Assembly (NCBI RefSeq): GCF_024345415.1
Contig: NZ_JAGQBB010000021.1
Span: 1 to 54,308 of the forward strand
Origin: Synechococcus sp. Tobar12-5m-g
GTDB taxonomy: Bacteria > Cyanobacteriota > Cyanobacteriia > PCC-6307 > Cyanobiaceae
Length of the DNA stretch: 54,308 nt
Reading direction: 5' to 3'
Shown here: piece by piece, positions 13,732-21,853 of the stretch
Position numbering within the stretch: the first letter of the stretch is position 1
Layout: every line of letters starts with the position of its first letter
The notes under the pieces: generated by a model
Seen by the model: only the letters and a program-made list of their open reading frames with translations
What the model was told of the DNA's origin: nothing
The model's database searches: none
Position numbers and translations under genes: made by a program

Positions 13732-15762
13732 ATGAAGATGTATTCAGTATCCGCGGCAAACACCGAGTCAACCCGCCACCGTCACGAGATGGTGGAACGG
13801 CAGATTGCCCATCGCGGCATCTCTTCCCCACGCGTGCTCGACGCGATGCGCCGTGTGGAGCGCGAGGCCTTCCTGCCACAAGAGCTGCGCGAATTCGCCT
13901 ACGACGACACACCGTTGCCGATCGAGGCGGGCCAGACAATCACGCAGCCCTACATCGTGGCGCTGATGGCCGAGGCGCTGCTGCTGAAGGGCGAGGAGAA
14001 GGTGCTTGAAATCGGCACCGGATCGGGATACGCGGCAGCGGTGCTCTCAAGGATCGCGAAAACGGTCTACACCGTGGAGCGCTACGGGCAGCTCGCGAGC
14101 CAGGCAGCCGAGACGCTCGCCTCGCAGGGGTTCAGCAACGTGCACGTGCTGCAGGGAGACGGCACGCTCGGCTGGCCCGAGCAGGCGCCGTTCGACGCGA
14201 TCATCGTGGCCGCCGGCGGTCCAGAGGTGCCGCGGTCGCTCAAGGACCAGCTGAAGATCGGCGGCCGGCTCGTGATCCCGGTGGGTGCGGATCGGCGCCT
14301 GCAGGAACTGCTGCGGATCACCCGGCTCTCCGAAACCGACTACACAACCGAGGAGCTGCTCGACGTTCGCTTCGTGCCGCTCGTCGGCGAGCAGGGCTGG
14401 GCGCCCGAGCGGCCTGATCATCAGCCGCTCCCCTCAGGCCGTGCCGATCAGGCGATGGTCGACGACCGCGGGATCACCCGCTTGATCACCGCTGCCTGCG
14501 AACCGTTCACCGACATCGACTCGGTCGACCTGGCGCCGCTGCTCGGACGGATCGGCGAAGCACGGGTCGTGCTGATCGGCGAGGCGTCGCATGGCACCTC
14601 GGAGTTTTACCGCATGCGGGCGCGGATCACGCGGGAGCTGATCGAACGCAAAGGATTTTCGTTCGTGGCGATCGAGGGCGACTGGCCGGATGCGGCCCGC
14701 GTCGATCACTACGTGCGCCATGCGGAAGTTCCGCCCTCGGAGTGGTCCGCGTTTGCCCGCTTTCCCACCTGGATGTGGCGCAACGCCGAGACGCTTACGT
14801 TCGTCGACTGGCTGCGGGCCCACAACGCTGCCTTGGAGCCCGCCCAGCGCGTGGCGTTCCGAGGGCTTGACCTGTACAGCCTCTACAGCTCGATCCGCTC
14901 GGTTCTCGATTACCTCAAGGACATCGACCCACAGACGGCGCAGGTGGCAGAGCTGCGCTACGGGTGTCTGACGCCATGGGAGGCGGAGCCGGCCACCTAT
15001 GGACATGCCGCGATCACCGGCAGCTATCGGAGTTGCCAGGCGCCGGTCGTTGCCGTCCTGAAGGACCTGCTGAGGAAGGAACAGGCCTACGCCGAACACG
15101 ATGGCGAGCGCTTTCTCGACGCCGCCCAGAACGCCCTGCTCGTCTCCAACGCCGAGCAGTATTACCGGATCATGTACTACGGCTCGCGGACATCGTGGAA
15201 CCTGCGCGACCGGCACATGTTCGACACCCTGATGAACCTGCTGCACCATCACGGCCCCGAGAGTCGTGGCATCGTGTGGGCGCACAACTCCCATGTCGGC
15301 GATGCCAGCGCCACCGAGATGTCGAGGCGAGGCGAATACAACATCGGCCAGCTCTGCAGGCAGCAGTTCGGCCATGCCGCCTTTGCCATCGGCTTTGGCA
15401 CGCACGGTGGCAGCGTCGCTGCTGCAACGGACTGGGACGGCCCGATGCTCATCAGGAGCGTGCGTCCGTCGCTGGAGCAGAGCTATGAACGTCTGTGCCA
15501 CGAGAGTGGCGCACCACGGTTCCTGCTGCCTCTGCGGCAGCCCGCCTCCCTGGCGCTGGGCAAAGCGCTGATGAAGCCACGGCTCGAACGGGCGATCGGC
15601 GTGATCTACCGCCCCGAGACTGAACTTCAGAGCCACTACTTCCAGGCCGTGCTGCCGCGACAATTCGACGAGTACATCTGGTTCGACCAGACCCATGCCG
15701 TCACGCCACTCGCAACCGCGGAACTGAAGGGGTTGCCGGACACCTATCCGTTCGGCTTGTAA
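13732..15762 (+). CDS. pcm: Fused isoaspartate methyltransferase - erythromycin esterase
   Basis: A 676-residue two-domain protein. Residues 1 to about 235 are protein-L-isoaspartate O-methyltransferase, which repairs aged proteins using SAM: the substrate segment GQTITQPYIVALMAEAL, SAM motif I VLEIGTGSGYAAAVLS at 91-106, and GRLVIPVGADRRLQEL. From about 245 the protein is of the erythromycin-esterase/succinoglycan-biosynthesis superfamily, with VLIGEASHGTSEFYRMRARI around His287, FVAIEGDWPDA and the conserved FRGLDLYSLYSS. Such fusions occur in other bacteria. No stop or frameshift separates the two parts. The hydrolase substrate is unknown; resistance to a macrolide should not be assumed. 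Start ATG at 13732; 13738 is possible. Confidence 0.9.
   Translation: MKMYSVSAANTESTRHRHEMVERQIAHRGISSPRVLDAMRRVEREAFLPQELREFAYDDTPLPIEAGQTITQPYIVALMAEALLLKGEEKVLEIGTGSGYAAAVLSRIAKTVYTVERYGQLASQAAETLASQGFSNVHVLQGDGTLGWPEQAPFDAIIVAAGGPEVPRSLKDQLKIGGRLVIPVGADRRLQELLRITRLSETDYTTEELLDVRFVPLVGEQGWAPERPDHQPLPSGRADQAMVDDRGITRLITAACEPFTDIDSVDLAPLLGRIGEARVVLIGEASHGTSEFYRMRARITRELIERKGFSFVAIEGDWPDAARVDHYVRHAEVPPSEWSAFARFPTWMWRNAETLTFVDWLRAHNAALEPAQRVAFRGLDLYSLYSSIRSVLDYLKDIDPQTAQVAELRYGCLTPWEAEPATYGHAAITGSYRSCQAPVVAVLKDLLRKEQAYAEHDGERFLDAAQNALLVSNAEQYYRIMYYGSRTSWNLRDRHMFDTLMNLLHHHGPESRGIVWAHNSHVGDASATEMSRRGEYNIGQLCRQQFGHAAFAIGFGTHGGSVAAATDWDGPMLIRSVRPSLEQSYERLCHESGAPRFLLPLRQPASLALGKALMKPRLERAIGVIYRPETELQSHYFQAVLPRQFDEYIWFDQTHAVTPLATAELKGLPDTYPFGL
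13780..13953 (+). repeat. 174-bp direct repeat, right copy
   Basis: Right partner of the repeat at 12965-13138; this copy lies within the intact fusion gene. The left copy ends where the hsp20 3' region begins, so the pair could be the trace of a tandem duplication of the pcm start with the hsp20 locus between. Confidence 0.85.
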
Positions 15763-15859
15763 GGGTCAATCGCCATGGCGCTGGCGAGGCACCCGCTTGT
15801 GCAGGGGATCGTCCCAGGTGAAGGCACCAGGCTCCAGATCGAGGGCGTCGGAGTGGGTG

Positions 15860-16339
15860 TCATCGGGGCTGGGCACGACCGTAGATCCCCGTCAGCACGG
15901 TTTCCGCCAGGGCATGCGTGCCCATGGCGGCACGAACCTCGGGCGCTGTCGCTCCGGCCGGCAAGGCCAACCTGAGATCGAGGGCCCAGAGGGTGAAGCG
16001 GTAGCGATGGGGCGGGCCGGGGGGAGGCATCGGCCCGTGATACCCGAGGCGACTGAAGGAGGTCACGCCCCAGCAGCGGCCCTGCCTGGAGCCTATCTCC
16101 AGGGTTGGGCTGCGGGGGAGGCCCGCTGGGAGCTCGTGAACGTCGGCAGGGATGTCGAACAGCACCCAGTGCACCCAGAGCCCGGCCGGGGCATCGGGAT
16201 CGTCCAGGATCAGCACGTAGGAACGGGTCCCCTCCGGAGCTCCGCTCCAGCGGAGGGCCGGGGAGAGGTCAAGGCCATCCCCGGTGTGGATCTGCGGAAT
16301 CCACTCCCCTTCAACAAAGGCAGGGCTCACCAGGCGCAT
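15860..16339 (-). CDS. YbhB/YbcL family PEBP protein
   Basis: A 159-residue phosphatidylethanolamine-binding/Raf-kinase-inhibitor-like protein. Visible blocks are LSPALRWSGAPEGTRSYVLI, the ligand-site pattern DDPDAPAGLWVHWVLFDIP, and YHGPMPPPGPPHRYRFTLWA, which match bacterial YbhB proteins. The frame is open up to 16378, but the ATG at 16339 (MRLVSPAFVEGEWIP) is preferred because it avoids overlap with the upstream gene that ends at 16347. The molecular role in bacteria is unclear. It is probably in an operon with the acidic protein just upstream. Confidence 0.88.
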   Translation of the reverse strand: MRLVSPAFVEGEWIPQIHTGDGLDLSPALRWSGAPEGTRSYVLILDDPDAPAGLWVHWVLFDIPADVHELPAGLPRSPTLEIGSRQGRCWGVTSFSRLGYHGPMPPPGPPHRYRFTLWALDLRLALPAGATAPEVRAAMGTHALAETVLTGIYGRAQPR

Positions 16340-16346
16340 GGCCAAT

Positions 16347-16550
16347 TCAGTCGATGCGGCCTGGGGGGGACTCGACACCCGAGGCGCTCTCGAGTTCGGC
16401 CTCTGTCAGGCCGGCGGCAACGACCGCTTCGGCATCCTCCAGCGGCGGGGGTTCACCGGTGAGTTCTTCCCTCAGGTCCTGGAGCGTGCGATCCGGCGAC
16501 TCGGATGCGTCCTCGTCTTCGTCGAGGGACCGTGGGAGCGTCGAACGCAT
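16347..16550 (-). CDS. Small acidic hypothetical protein
   Basis: A 67-residue, strongly acidic protein (MRSTLPRSLDEDEDASESPD near the start, then LREELTGEPPPLEDAEAVVA). It has no transmembrane segment and no recognised domain; it is probably disordered with a short helix. It ends eight bases before the preferred start of the PEBP gene on the same strand. It is kept because of this spacing and because its amino-acid composition is not that expected from random GC-rich frames. Confidence 0.4.
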   Translation of the reverse strand: MRSTLPRSLDEDEDASESPDRTLQDLREELTGEPPPLEDAEAVVAAGLTEAELESASGVESPPGRID

Positions 16551-16693
16551 GGCAGGCAGGGGGGGAAGGGGCGATCGGAGGGATCTACCAGAACCGTACC
16601 TACGATGGCCATCCCCGGCAGGGTCCCTGTAGGGATGGCATGCATCCGCCCCATCCTCCTGTGGCTAGGAAAGGGAAGCTTCAGCAGGATGCC

Positions 16694-17365
16694 GTGAACC
16701 ACTCCACCGCTGGCGAAGGGGAGGTCGTCCTCCAGTCAGCTGGCGCGGAGCTGGCCGGCCTCCTGACGCTTCCGGATCCGGCAGCCGGACTGGTGGTCTT
16801 CGCCCACGGCAGCGGCAGCAGTCGCTTCAGCCGCCGCAACCGCTACGTGGCAAGCGTGCTGGTGGAGGCAGGGCTGGCCACGCTCCTGTTCGATCTGCTC
16901 ACCGCAGCCGAGGAGCGGATCGATGAGCTGGACCGGTCGTTGCGCTTCGACATCCCCCTGCTCAGCCGGCGCCTGATCGGGGCCATCGACTGGGTGGGGA
17001 GGCAACCGGAGCTGAACGGCCTGCCGATCGGACTGTTTGGCGCCAGTACCGGCGCCGCTGCAGCGATCGCCGCGGCAGCGGCACGGCCCGATCCGGTGGG
17101 AGCCGTGGTGTCCCGCGGTGGGCGTCCCGATCTCGCCCCCGAGGCCCTGCCGCTGGTGGGCAGTCCAACGCTGTTCCTCGTCGGTGCTCAAGACGTCGAG
17201 GTGCTCCAGCTCAACCGCCAGGCCGCCGCACAGCTGATCGCCCCCCATGCGCTTCAGCTGGTGCCGGGGGCCACCCATCTGTTCGAGGAGCCCGGCACCC
17301 TGGAGCAGGCCGCCCACCTGGCCCGCGACTGGTTCCTCCAGCACCTGGCCGTGGCCAGGCCCTGA
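16694..17365 (+). CDS. Alpha/beta hydrolase (dienelactone hydrolase-like)
   Basis: A 223-residue hydrolase starting at GTG 16694. Blocks seen are AGLVVFAHGSGSSRFSRRNR, with the oxyanion His-Gly, IGLFGASTGAAAAIAAAA with the nucleophile Ser in GASTGA, PTLFLVGAQDVEVLQLNRQA with the acid, and LVPGATHLFEEPG with the catalytic His. This set is typical of the small hydrolases that are often encoded beside, or fused to, a phosphoribosyltransferase in bacteria. Such a gene begins 35 bases later on the same strand. The in-frame sequence upstream of 16694 has no family similarity. The substrate is unknown. Confidence 0.85.
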   Translation: MNHSTAGEGEVVLQSAGAELAGLLTLPDPAAGLVVFAHGSGSSRFSRRNRYVASVLVEAGLATLLFDLLTAAEERIDELDRSLRFDIPLLSRRLIGAIDWVGRQPELNGLPIGLFGASTGAAAAIAAAAARPDPVGAVVSRGGRPDLAPEALPLVGSPTLFLVGAQDVEVLQLNRQAAAQLIAPHALQLVPGATHLFEEPGTLEQAAHLARDWFLQHLAVARP

Positions 17366-17400
17366 GCGGTTCCTGATCCCTCACGCCCACCCTTCAAGCC

Positions 17401-18063
17401 ATGGCTGACAGACCTCCTCTCTGGACCAACCGCCACCAGGCAGGTCTCGCTCTGTCGGACGCCTTCACCGATCGCCTTGGCCTCGGCCATGACACCACCC
17501 TGCTGGCGCTGCCGAGGGGGGGTGTGCCGGTGGCGGCGGCGATGGCCTCCCGCCTGGGGCTGCCACTGACGACCTGGTCGGTGCGCAAGATCGCCGATCC
17601 CGCCTGGCCGGAGCTGGCGATCGGTGCGGTGGCCGCCGGTGGGGTGGTGGTCTGGCGCGACGGGGAGGGCGCCAGCCGTCGGGCGACCACCGCGACGATG
17701 CACGGTTGGCTGCGGGCGCAGCAGCAGGAACTGAGGCGCCGGCAAGTGCTCTTCGGGGACCCGCCGGCTGAGCAGTTGCGAGGCCGTCATCTGATCGTGG
17801 TGGACGACGGCATCGCCACCGGCATGACCGTGAAGGCGGCCCTGCTCTCCCTGCGCAAGCTCGAACCAGCCTCGCTGGGTCTGGCGGTGCCGGTGGTCGA
17901 TCGCAACGTCGCCGCAGAGCTGAGCCCGTTGGTGGATCGGTTCGTGGCCCTGGCCGTCGTCGACGATCTCGAAGCCGTGGGTCTGTGGTACCAGCACTTC
18001 GAGCAGCTAGACGACGAGCAGGTTCTGGCCCTGTTGAACCAGCAGCCCCCTGCAGGGGAATAG
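17401..18063 (+). CDS. Phosphoribosyltransferase-family protein
   Basis: A 220-residue protein with the PRPP-binding loop VVDDGIATGMTVKAALLSL near residues 137-155, where the two acidic residues precede the loop. The N-terminal block LALPRGGVPVAAAMASRLGL and SVRKIADPAWPELAIGAVA are typical of the family found with dienelactone hydrolase-like partners. The partner hydrolase is directly upstream, so the two likely work together, possibly in modifying or cleaving a phosphoribosylated compound. This remains an inference. After the stop there are about 220 AT-richer bases with no supported gene. Confidence 0.87.
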   Translation: MADRPPLWTNRHQAGLALSDAFTDRLGLGHDTTLLALPRGGVPVAAAMASRLGLPLTTWSVRKIADPAWPELAIGAVAAGGVVVWRDGEGASRRATTATMHGWLRAQQQELRRRQVLFGDPPAEQLRGRHLIVVDDGIATGMTVKAALLSLRKLEPASLGLAVPVVDRNVAAELSPLVDRFVALAVVDDLEAVGLWYQHFEQLDDEQVLALLNQQPPAGE

Positions 18064-18285
18064 GTGCTGCCTGATGTCTCCACCAGGACAAAAGAGCAAT
18101 AAGTTGAAATTGAGGAGCGATATCCTAAAGGGTTCTCTCTTCAACAGGAATCCGAGACCATTTCCCGGCAGCACAGAGGAGGTGATGAGATTGGAAATCT
18201 GCCCTACATGGCACCGCACCGTTGCCATCACAAGTGGAAGAATCCTGGGCTGTAGTACCAAGGTGGTGCATGGATGCCGATGAGG

Positions 18286-19752
18286 TCAAGCCTGGAGCAG
18301 CATCGTGGGCGTAGCCGCGGCGGCAGGAAGCGAGGACTGCAGGGAGAAGGAAAGCTCAGTCTTTCTCGCCTGCTTGAAGCTCCATAGGGTTTTACCCGCG
18401 GCGTCCTGCAACAGCAGGCTGTGCTTGTCAATGCTCCAGCGCCGCACCTTTTCAAGTGCCGCTGTAAACCGCCGCCCAAACTCCATCGTTTCGTCAGGGC
18501 AGGCCATCATCGTGGCCGCCACCTTCCCGAACCGGAGCGACTCGCCTTCCAACTGCACAGCGCCCATCAGCCGGTTGCAGCCACCGCTGCCCGAGAAGCG
18601 CGGCTGATCGGGCTCCAGCAGCAGTTCGGCCCCCCGGCCCGATGGCCCATCGGAGGGCACGGTCTGATCCCCGAGGCGCAGCAGCCGCCAGCGGGTTCCC
18701 CGCAAGGGCGAGATGGGGAGACCGGGGGACTGAGCCGTGGCAGTTGGTGGGCAGACTTTGCCGGGCAAGACGTTCACGAATTTCTCCACCACCAGGGTGC
18801 GGCCTGGGGGTTGACCTGCTTCAATCGAAGGCCTCTGGGTGATCAGCCCATCCAGGTGGACCAGAAGCGGTTGGCCGGGCTTGTCGGCCGGACGGGCCTT
18901 CAGGTAGGCCCGCTCCAGGGCGAGGTAGTCCTTCTCCATCGCGACCGGCAGACGCTGGCCGTTGGCGCAGAGGCGGATGGTGGCGGCATCGGCCAGATAG
19001 GTGAACATTCCCTGCAGATGCAGCCTGGGGTCGATCGGCGCAGCCTTGGCCAGTCGGTAGAGGCGGTCGTTGTGGCGTGAATCGATCGGCTTGCTGGTCC
19101 GATCAAGCTTGCGCAGGGTGGCGCCCCCGTCGATCGGCTGCAGGAACAGAGGTGCTTCACGGCCGCCGCGCAGCTCCAGCCGCTTGGTAGGGGTATCCAG
19201 TCGCCAGCGGCCAATGTCATCGAATCGGTTGCGGGGCAAGCGATCCAGGAAGGTCTGCCGCAGCTGGTAGGTGCCGTCGGGCGCCAGGTCCAGGTGCCAT
19301 CGCGTGGCGCCGCCGGCAGCGGGGATGTCGCCCTGCCAGCTGGCCGGCAAGGCACCCAGCGCGGCTGATCTGGAGGCCCCGGCCGCTGAGCCACCGCCGC
19401 CGACCTTCACCATCAGCAGCTCCACCGGCCGGTTGCGGCCATCGAACACCGGAGTGATGCGATCAGTGCTGAACAACAGCTGCTGGCCGCGATCCCGCAC
19501 CGTGGCGCGAACCGTGTAGCGACTGCGTGAGGTCATAGTCCTGTCTGGATCGGTGATCGAGAAGCGGAATGGGGCATCCGCCAGGCTGATGTCTTCAGGC
19601 ACAACCTCGAAGACGGCATCAGGTGGCAGAGCGATCCGCTCGCGGTAGGTGGCGGTGCCTGAGAGGGTGCCCGCCATGGCGGGGGCAGCCAGCATCACCA
19701 GGCTGGCGGCCAGGCCCGCGGGCTCCACAACGAAACGCAGCGGAAACAGCAT
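18286..19752 (-). CDS. YbaY/NlpE/META-domain envelope protein
   Basis: A 488-residue exported protein. The ATG at 19752 gives a signal peptide ending near APAMA (residues 1-27). Next is a YbaY/YscW-like segment (GTLSGTATYRERIALPPDAV, then FRFSITDP and RYTVRATVRD). The middle is an NlpE-like segment (GDIPAAGGATRWHLDLAPDG, then TYQLRQTFLD and GRWRLDT). The C-terminal part is a META domain (LRGTRWRLLRLGDQ, FSGSGGCNRLMGAVQLEG, KVAATMMACPDETMEFGRRF). No lipobox Cys follows the signal, so it may be periplasmic or surface-associated. These domains occur together in envelope or stress proteins. A start at 19797 is possible. Upstream lies a VOC remnant. Confidence 0.82.
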   Translation of the reverse strand: MLFPLRFVVEPAGLAASLVMLAAPAMAGTLSGTATYRERIALPPDAVFEVVPEDISLADAPFRFSITDPDRTMTSRSRYTVRATVRDRGQQLLFSTDRITPVFDGRNRPVELLMVKVGGGGSAAGASRSAALGALPASWQGDIPAAGGATRWHLDLAPDGTYQLRQTFLDRLPRNRFDDIGRWRLDTPTKRLELRGGREAPLFLQPIDGGATLRKLDRTSKPIDSRHNDRLYRLAKAAPIDPRLHLQGMFTYLADAATIRLCANGQRLPVAMEKDYLALERAYLKARPADKPGQPLLVHLDGLITQRPSIEAGQPPGRTLVVEKFVNVLPGKVCPPTATAQSPGLPISPLRGTRWRLLRLGDQTVPSDGPSGRGAELLLEPDQPRFSGSGGCNRLMGAVQLEGESLRFGKVAATMMACPDETMEFGRRFTAALEKVRRWSIDKHSLLLQDAAGKTLWSFKQARKTELSFSLQSSLPAAAATPTMLLQA

Positions 19753-19797
19753 GAAGATGGTCTGTACTGCCGACGGTTTGGGAGTGCAAACTGCCAT

Positions 19798-20000
19798 GAC
19801 ATCTGATGAAAGGGCGAGCGGCTTCCATTCCAGCGATGGGCGCAGCGTTTGGCATCGTCCTGCCCCTTGGCGCGGAGCCAGTAGGCCTCCAGCCCCAGGC
19901 CGGGTGTCGCCGTAACCTCCAGCAGGGCGACTTAAAACGCCGCGAGGGCCGCAGGATCTGCCGCGGCCAGCAGGATCGAGTTGCTCAGCTTCTCCACCAC
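19798..20000 (-). pseudogene. VOC-like gene remnant (copy 3)
   Basis: From a GTG at 20000 the frame reads VEKLSNSILLAAADPAALAA, then F, a TAA stop, and VALLEVTATPGLGLEAYWLR. The first 22 codons are nearly identical to the VOC gene at 7632. After the stop the similarity fades, and only a degraded middle is left, joined to the beginning of the YbaY/NlpE/META gene. It begins 16 bases after the metallothionein stop, the same distance as at 7615-7632. Confidence 0.75.
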
Positions 20001-20016
20001 ACCAGGCCTTCAAGGC

Positions 20017-20175
20017 TCAGCCCTGGCATTCGCAGCCGCAGCCGGCGTGGCAGGGCTCGCCATTGGGGTGCCCCTTGGCGCAGGCGACACTGCAGAACAG
20101 CAAGGCGCCGCAGCGGAACGGTGTTTCCGGTTGCACCGTGCAGTTGCAGCCTGGGCAGCAACAGCCCGAACGCAT
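20017..20175 (-). CDS. Second bacterial metallothionein, Cys-rich variant
   Basis: A 52-residue protein, MRSGCCCPGCNCTVQPETPF at the start, followed by LLFCSVACAKGHPNGEPCH and GCGCEC. From residue 8 on it is almost identical to the metallothionein at 7433, but it carries twelve cysteines rather than ten. The extra ones arise from a CCC start and from Arg-Cys where the other has Arg-Ser. The start may be 20175 or 20202 (MLSTCFINAM); the frame is open further up but without a likely start. The predicted role is metal binding. The orientation is opposite to copy 1, and the downstream VOC gene is broken. Confidence 0.8.
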   Translation of the reverse strand: MRSGCCCPGCNCTVQPETPFRCGALLFCSVACAKGHPNGEPCHAGCGCECQG

Positions 20176-20201
20176 GGCGTTGATGAAGCATGTGCTCAAC
20201 A

Positions 20202-20217
20202 TGTGATCATATTCACG
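20202..20217. promoter_or_regulatory. CRP-like site upstream of metallothionein 2
   Basis: TGTGATCATATTCACG matches the CRP/SyCRP1 consensus TGTGA-N6-TCACA at nine of ten positions. It lies between the 3' end of the cNMP-binding channel gene and the second metallothionein gene, and touches one candidate start codon of the latter. A single match of this length could arise by chance, so it is only a candidate. Confidence 0.3.
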
Positions 20218-20305
20218 ATGATTGTTGGTATTTCCCTCATGAAACTGACACACTTTCTCTTCCCAGAGCTTCGCAGGCGACTGGAGACCGTACCCTATTG
20301 ACTGT

Positions 20306-21853
20306 TCAGTTTCCATGGCGCACATCAACGCGCCATGGGTTAAAGGGGTCGCCAAAGATTTCATCTGGTTTCAGGCCTTGCGGCGTAGATTCATCCTGCT
20401 GGCTTAACTTGTCTTGAAGTTGAGAGGTCTCCTGGATCGCGCGACGTCGAATCTCAAGAATGTGCCCGATTTCACGGGCAAAGCTGGGCTGCCGATCAAT
20501 CATCTGGTTGACAACGTGACCGGATATCTTCATCACTTCAAGGTCAAAAAGGGCCGTTATGGTAACGGAACTCGGGTCGCCTGAGAACAAGGCCATCTCA
20601 CCGAAGAACTCACCAGATCGCAAAGAAAGAACCTCCCGATCCTGGTGACGAGCGTCGGAGGTAGACATCACCGCCTGGCCTGAAACAATGATGAAAAGTG
20701 CATTTCCAGAATGGCCTTGACGCACCACTTTTTCACCAGCAGCAAAATGCTGCAGGGAAATGCCCATAGAAGGGGCCTGCATCATTTCCTGCTCCTTGTT
20801 GAGCGGCACATAAGCTGGAAGAGCCTGTAAGCTTTCTGCGAACTTCTTTGATATCCCCTTCTGCTGAGACGATGGGCCATTGAAGTGGTAGAGAGTCCGA
20901 ATCGGAAAGGGGATTGAAAGGTTATTCCGCTTAGCGGCGTACCATACCCTGGTCATAAATCGTTCGCGTATGTTTTCAATGTCACCATAATCTCGAATGA
21001 AAAACTTCACCTCATAAGTAACCGCTGAATCGGAGTAGTCGAGAGTAAAGACACTGGGTTCTGGATCGGTCAAGACTCCCTTTGTTTCCAAGGCGGTGCT
21101 CTTCAGCACTTGCCGAGCGAGATTAGGTGGATCATTATAAGAGAAGCCCAGCTTGATCCGTTCGGCATGGATTGGGGTTGGCTGGGTGAAGTTGCGGATC
21201 ATTTCACTGCTGATCAGCTTGTGGGGGATCACAACCATCTCTTGTTCAAGCGTCAGGAGTCGGACGGCACGCCAGTTGATGTCAATCACCTGGCCCACAA
21301 CCCCATTCACCTCAAGCCAGTCACCAACGGAAAATGGCCTCTCGAACAGAAGCGCTATGCCCGACATGACACTCCCCAGTGTGTCTTGAAGCGCCAGACC
21401 GATAACGATCGAGCTCACGCCCAACGCCGTCACCAGCCCGGCTAAATCGGCATCCCAGACAGTGGCCAGAACGAAGGCTGTGCCGAGAAGAATCAGAAAC
21501 AGGCGGGCAAGATCCACCAACAACTTGGGGACTTTTGATCTCCATGTATCAGCTTCTGCTTTCTCGAAGAGAGTCAAGTTGAGCAGAGAGAGCGCTGCGT
21601 GAATCATGCAGATCCAGAGGATTGTCTCTCCAGTCTTGAAGATACGGGTGCTGGTACTTAGACCAAGAACATGCTGCAGAAACAACAAGCCAATGAAGAT
21701 TGGAATAATCACATTGCGCAGCAGTCGCAACGATTCAGCCAAGCCTTCTCCATGTCGACGCAGTCGGTGAATCGCTTCGCCGAGCAGAACAGATACCAGC
21801 GGGAAGCCTACTGCCAGTACCGCCGCCCAAAGAATGAAGTTGTTCGTGTTCAT
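20306..21853 (-). CDS. MscS-type channel with cyclic nucleotide-binding domain
   Basis: A 515-residue membrane protein. N-terminal hydrophobic segments include FILWAAVLAVGFPLVSVLLG, IIPIFIGLLFLQHVLGL and TILWICMIHAALSLLNLTLF. The pore helix and beta domain of the MscS family follow: LGVSSIVIGLALQDTLGSVM, LLFERPFSVGDWLEVNGVVG and TLEQEMVVIPHKLI. From about residue 370 comes a CNMP/CAP-type domain: FAAGEKVVRQGHSGNALFII, then LRSGEFFGEMALFSGDPSSV with a phosphate-binding-cassette-like GEMALFSG, though without the canonical Arg after the Ser/Thr. Family members couple cNMP binding to ion flow. The start overlaps the cyclase-like gene stop by one base, so the two are co-translated. Base composition is clearly AT-richer than the flanks. 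Confidence 0.92.
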   Translation of the reverse strand: MNTNNFILWAAVLAVGFPLVSVLLGEAIHRLRRHGEGLAESLRLLRNVIIPIFIGLLFLQHVLGLSTSTRIFKTGETILWICMIHAALSLLNLTLFEKAEADTWRSKVPKLLVDLARLFLILLGTAFVLATVWDADLAGLVTALGVSSIVIGLALQDTLGSVMSGIALLFERPFSVGDWLEVNGVVGQVIDINWRAVRLLTLEQEMVVIPHKLISSEMIRNFTQPTPIHAERIKLGFSYNDPPNLARQVLKSTALETKGVLTDPEPSVFTLDYSDSAVTYEVKFFIRDYGDIENIRERFMTRVWYAAKRNNLSIPFPIRTLYHFNGPSSQQKGISKKFAESLQALPAYVPLNKEQEMMQAPSMGISLQHFAAGEKVVRQGHSGNALFIIVSGQAVMSTSDARHQDREVLSLRSGEFFGEMALFSGDPSSVTITALFDLEVMKISGHVVNQMIDRQPSFAREIGHILEIRRRAIQETSQLQDKLSQQDESTPQGLKPDEIFGDPFNPWRVDVRHGN

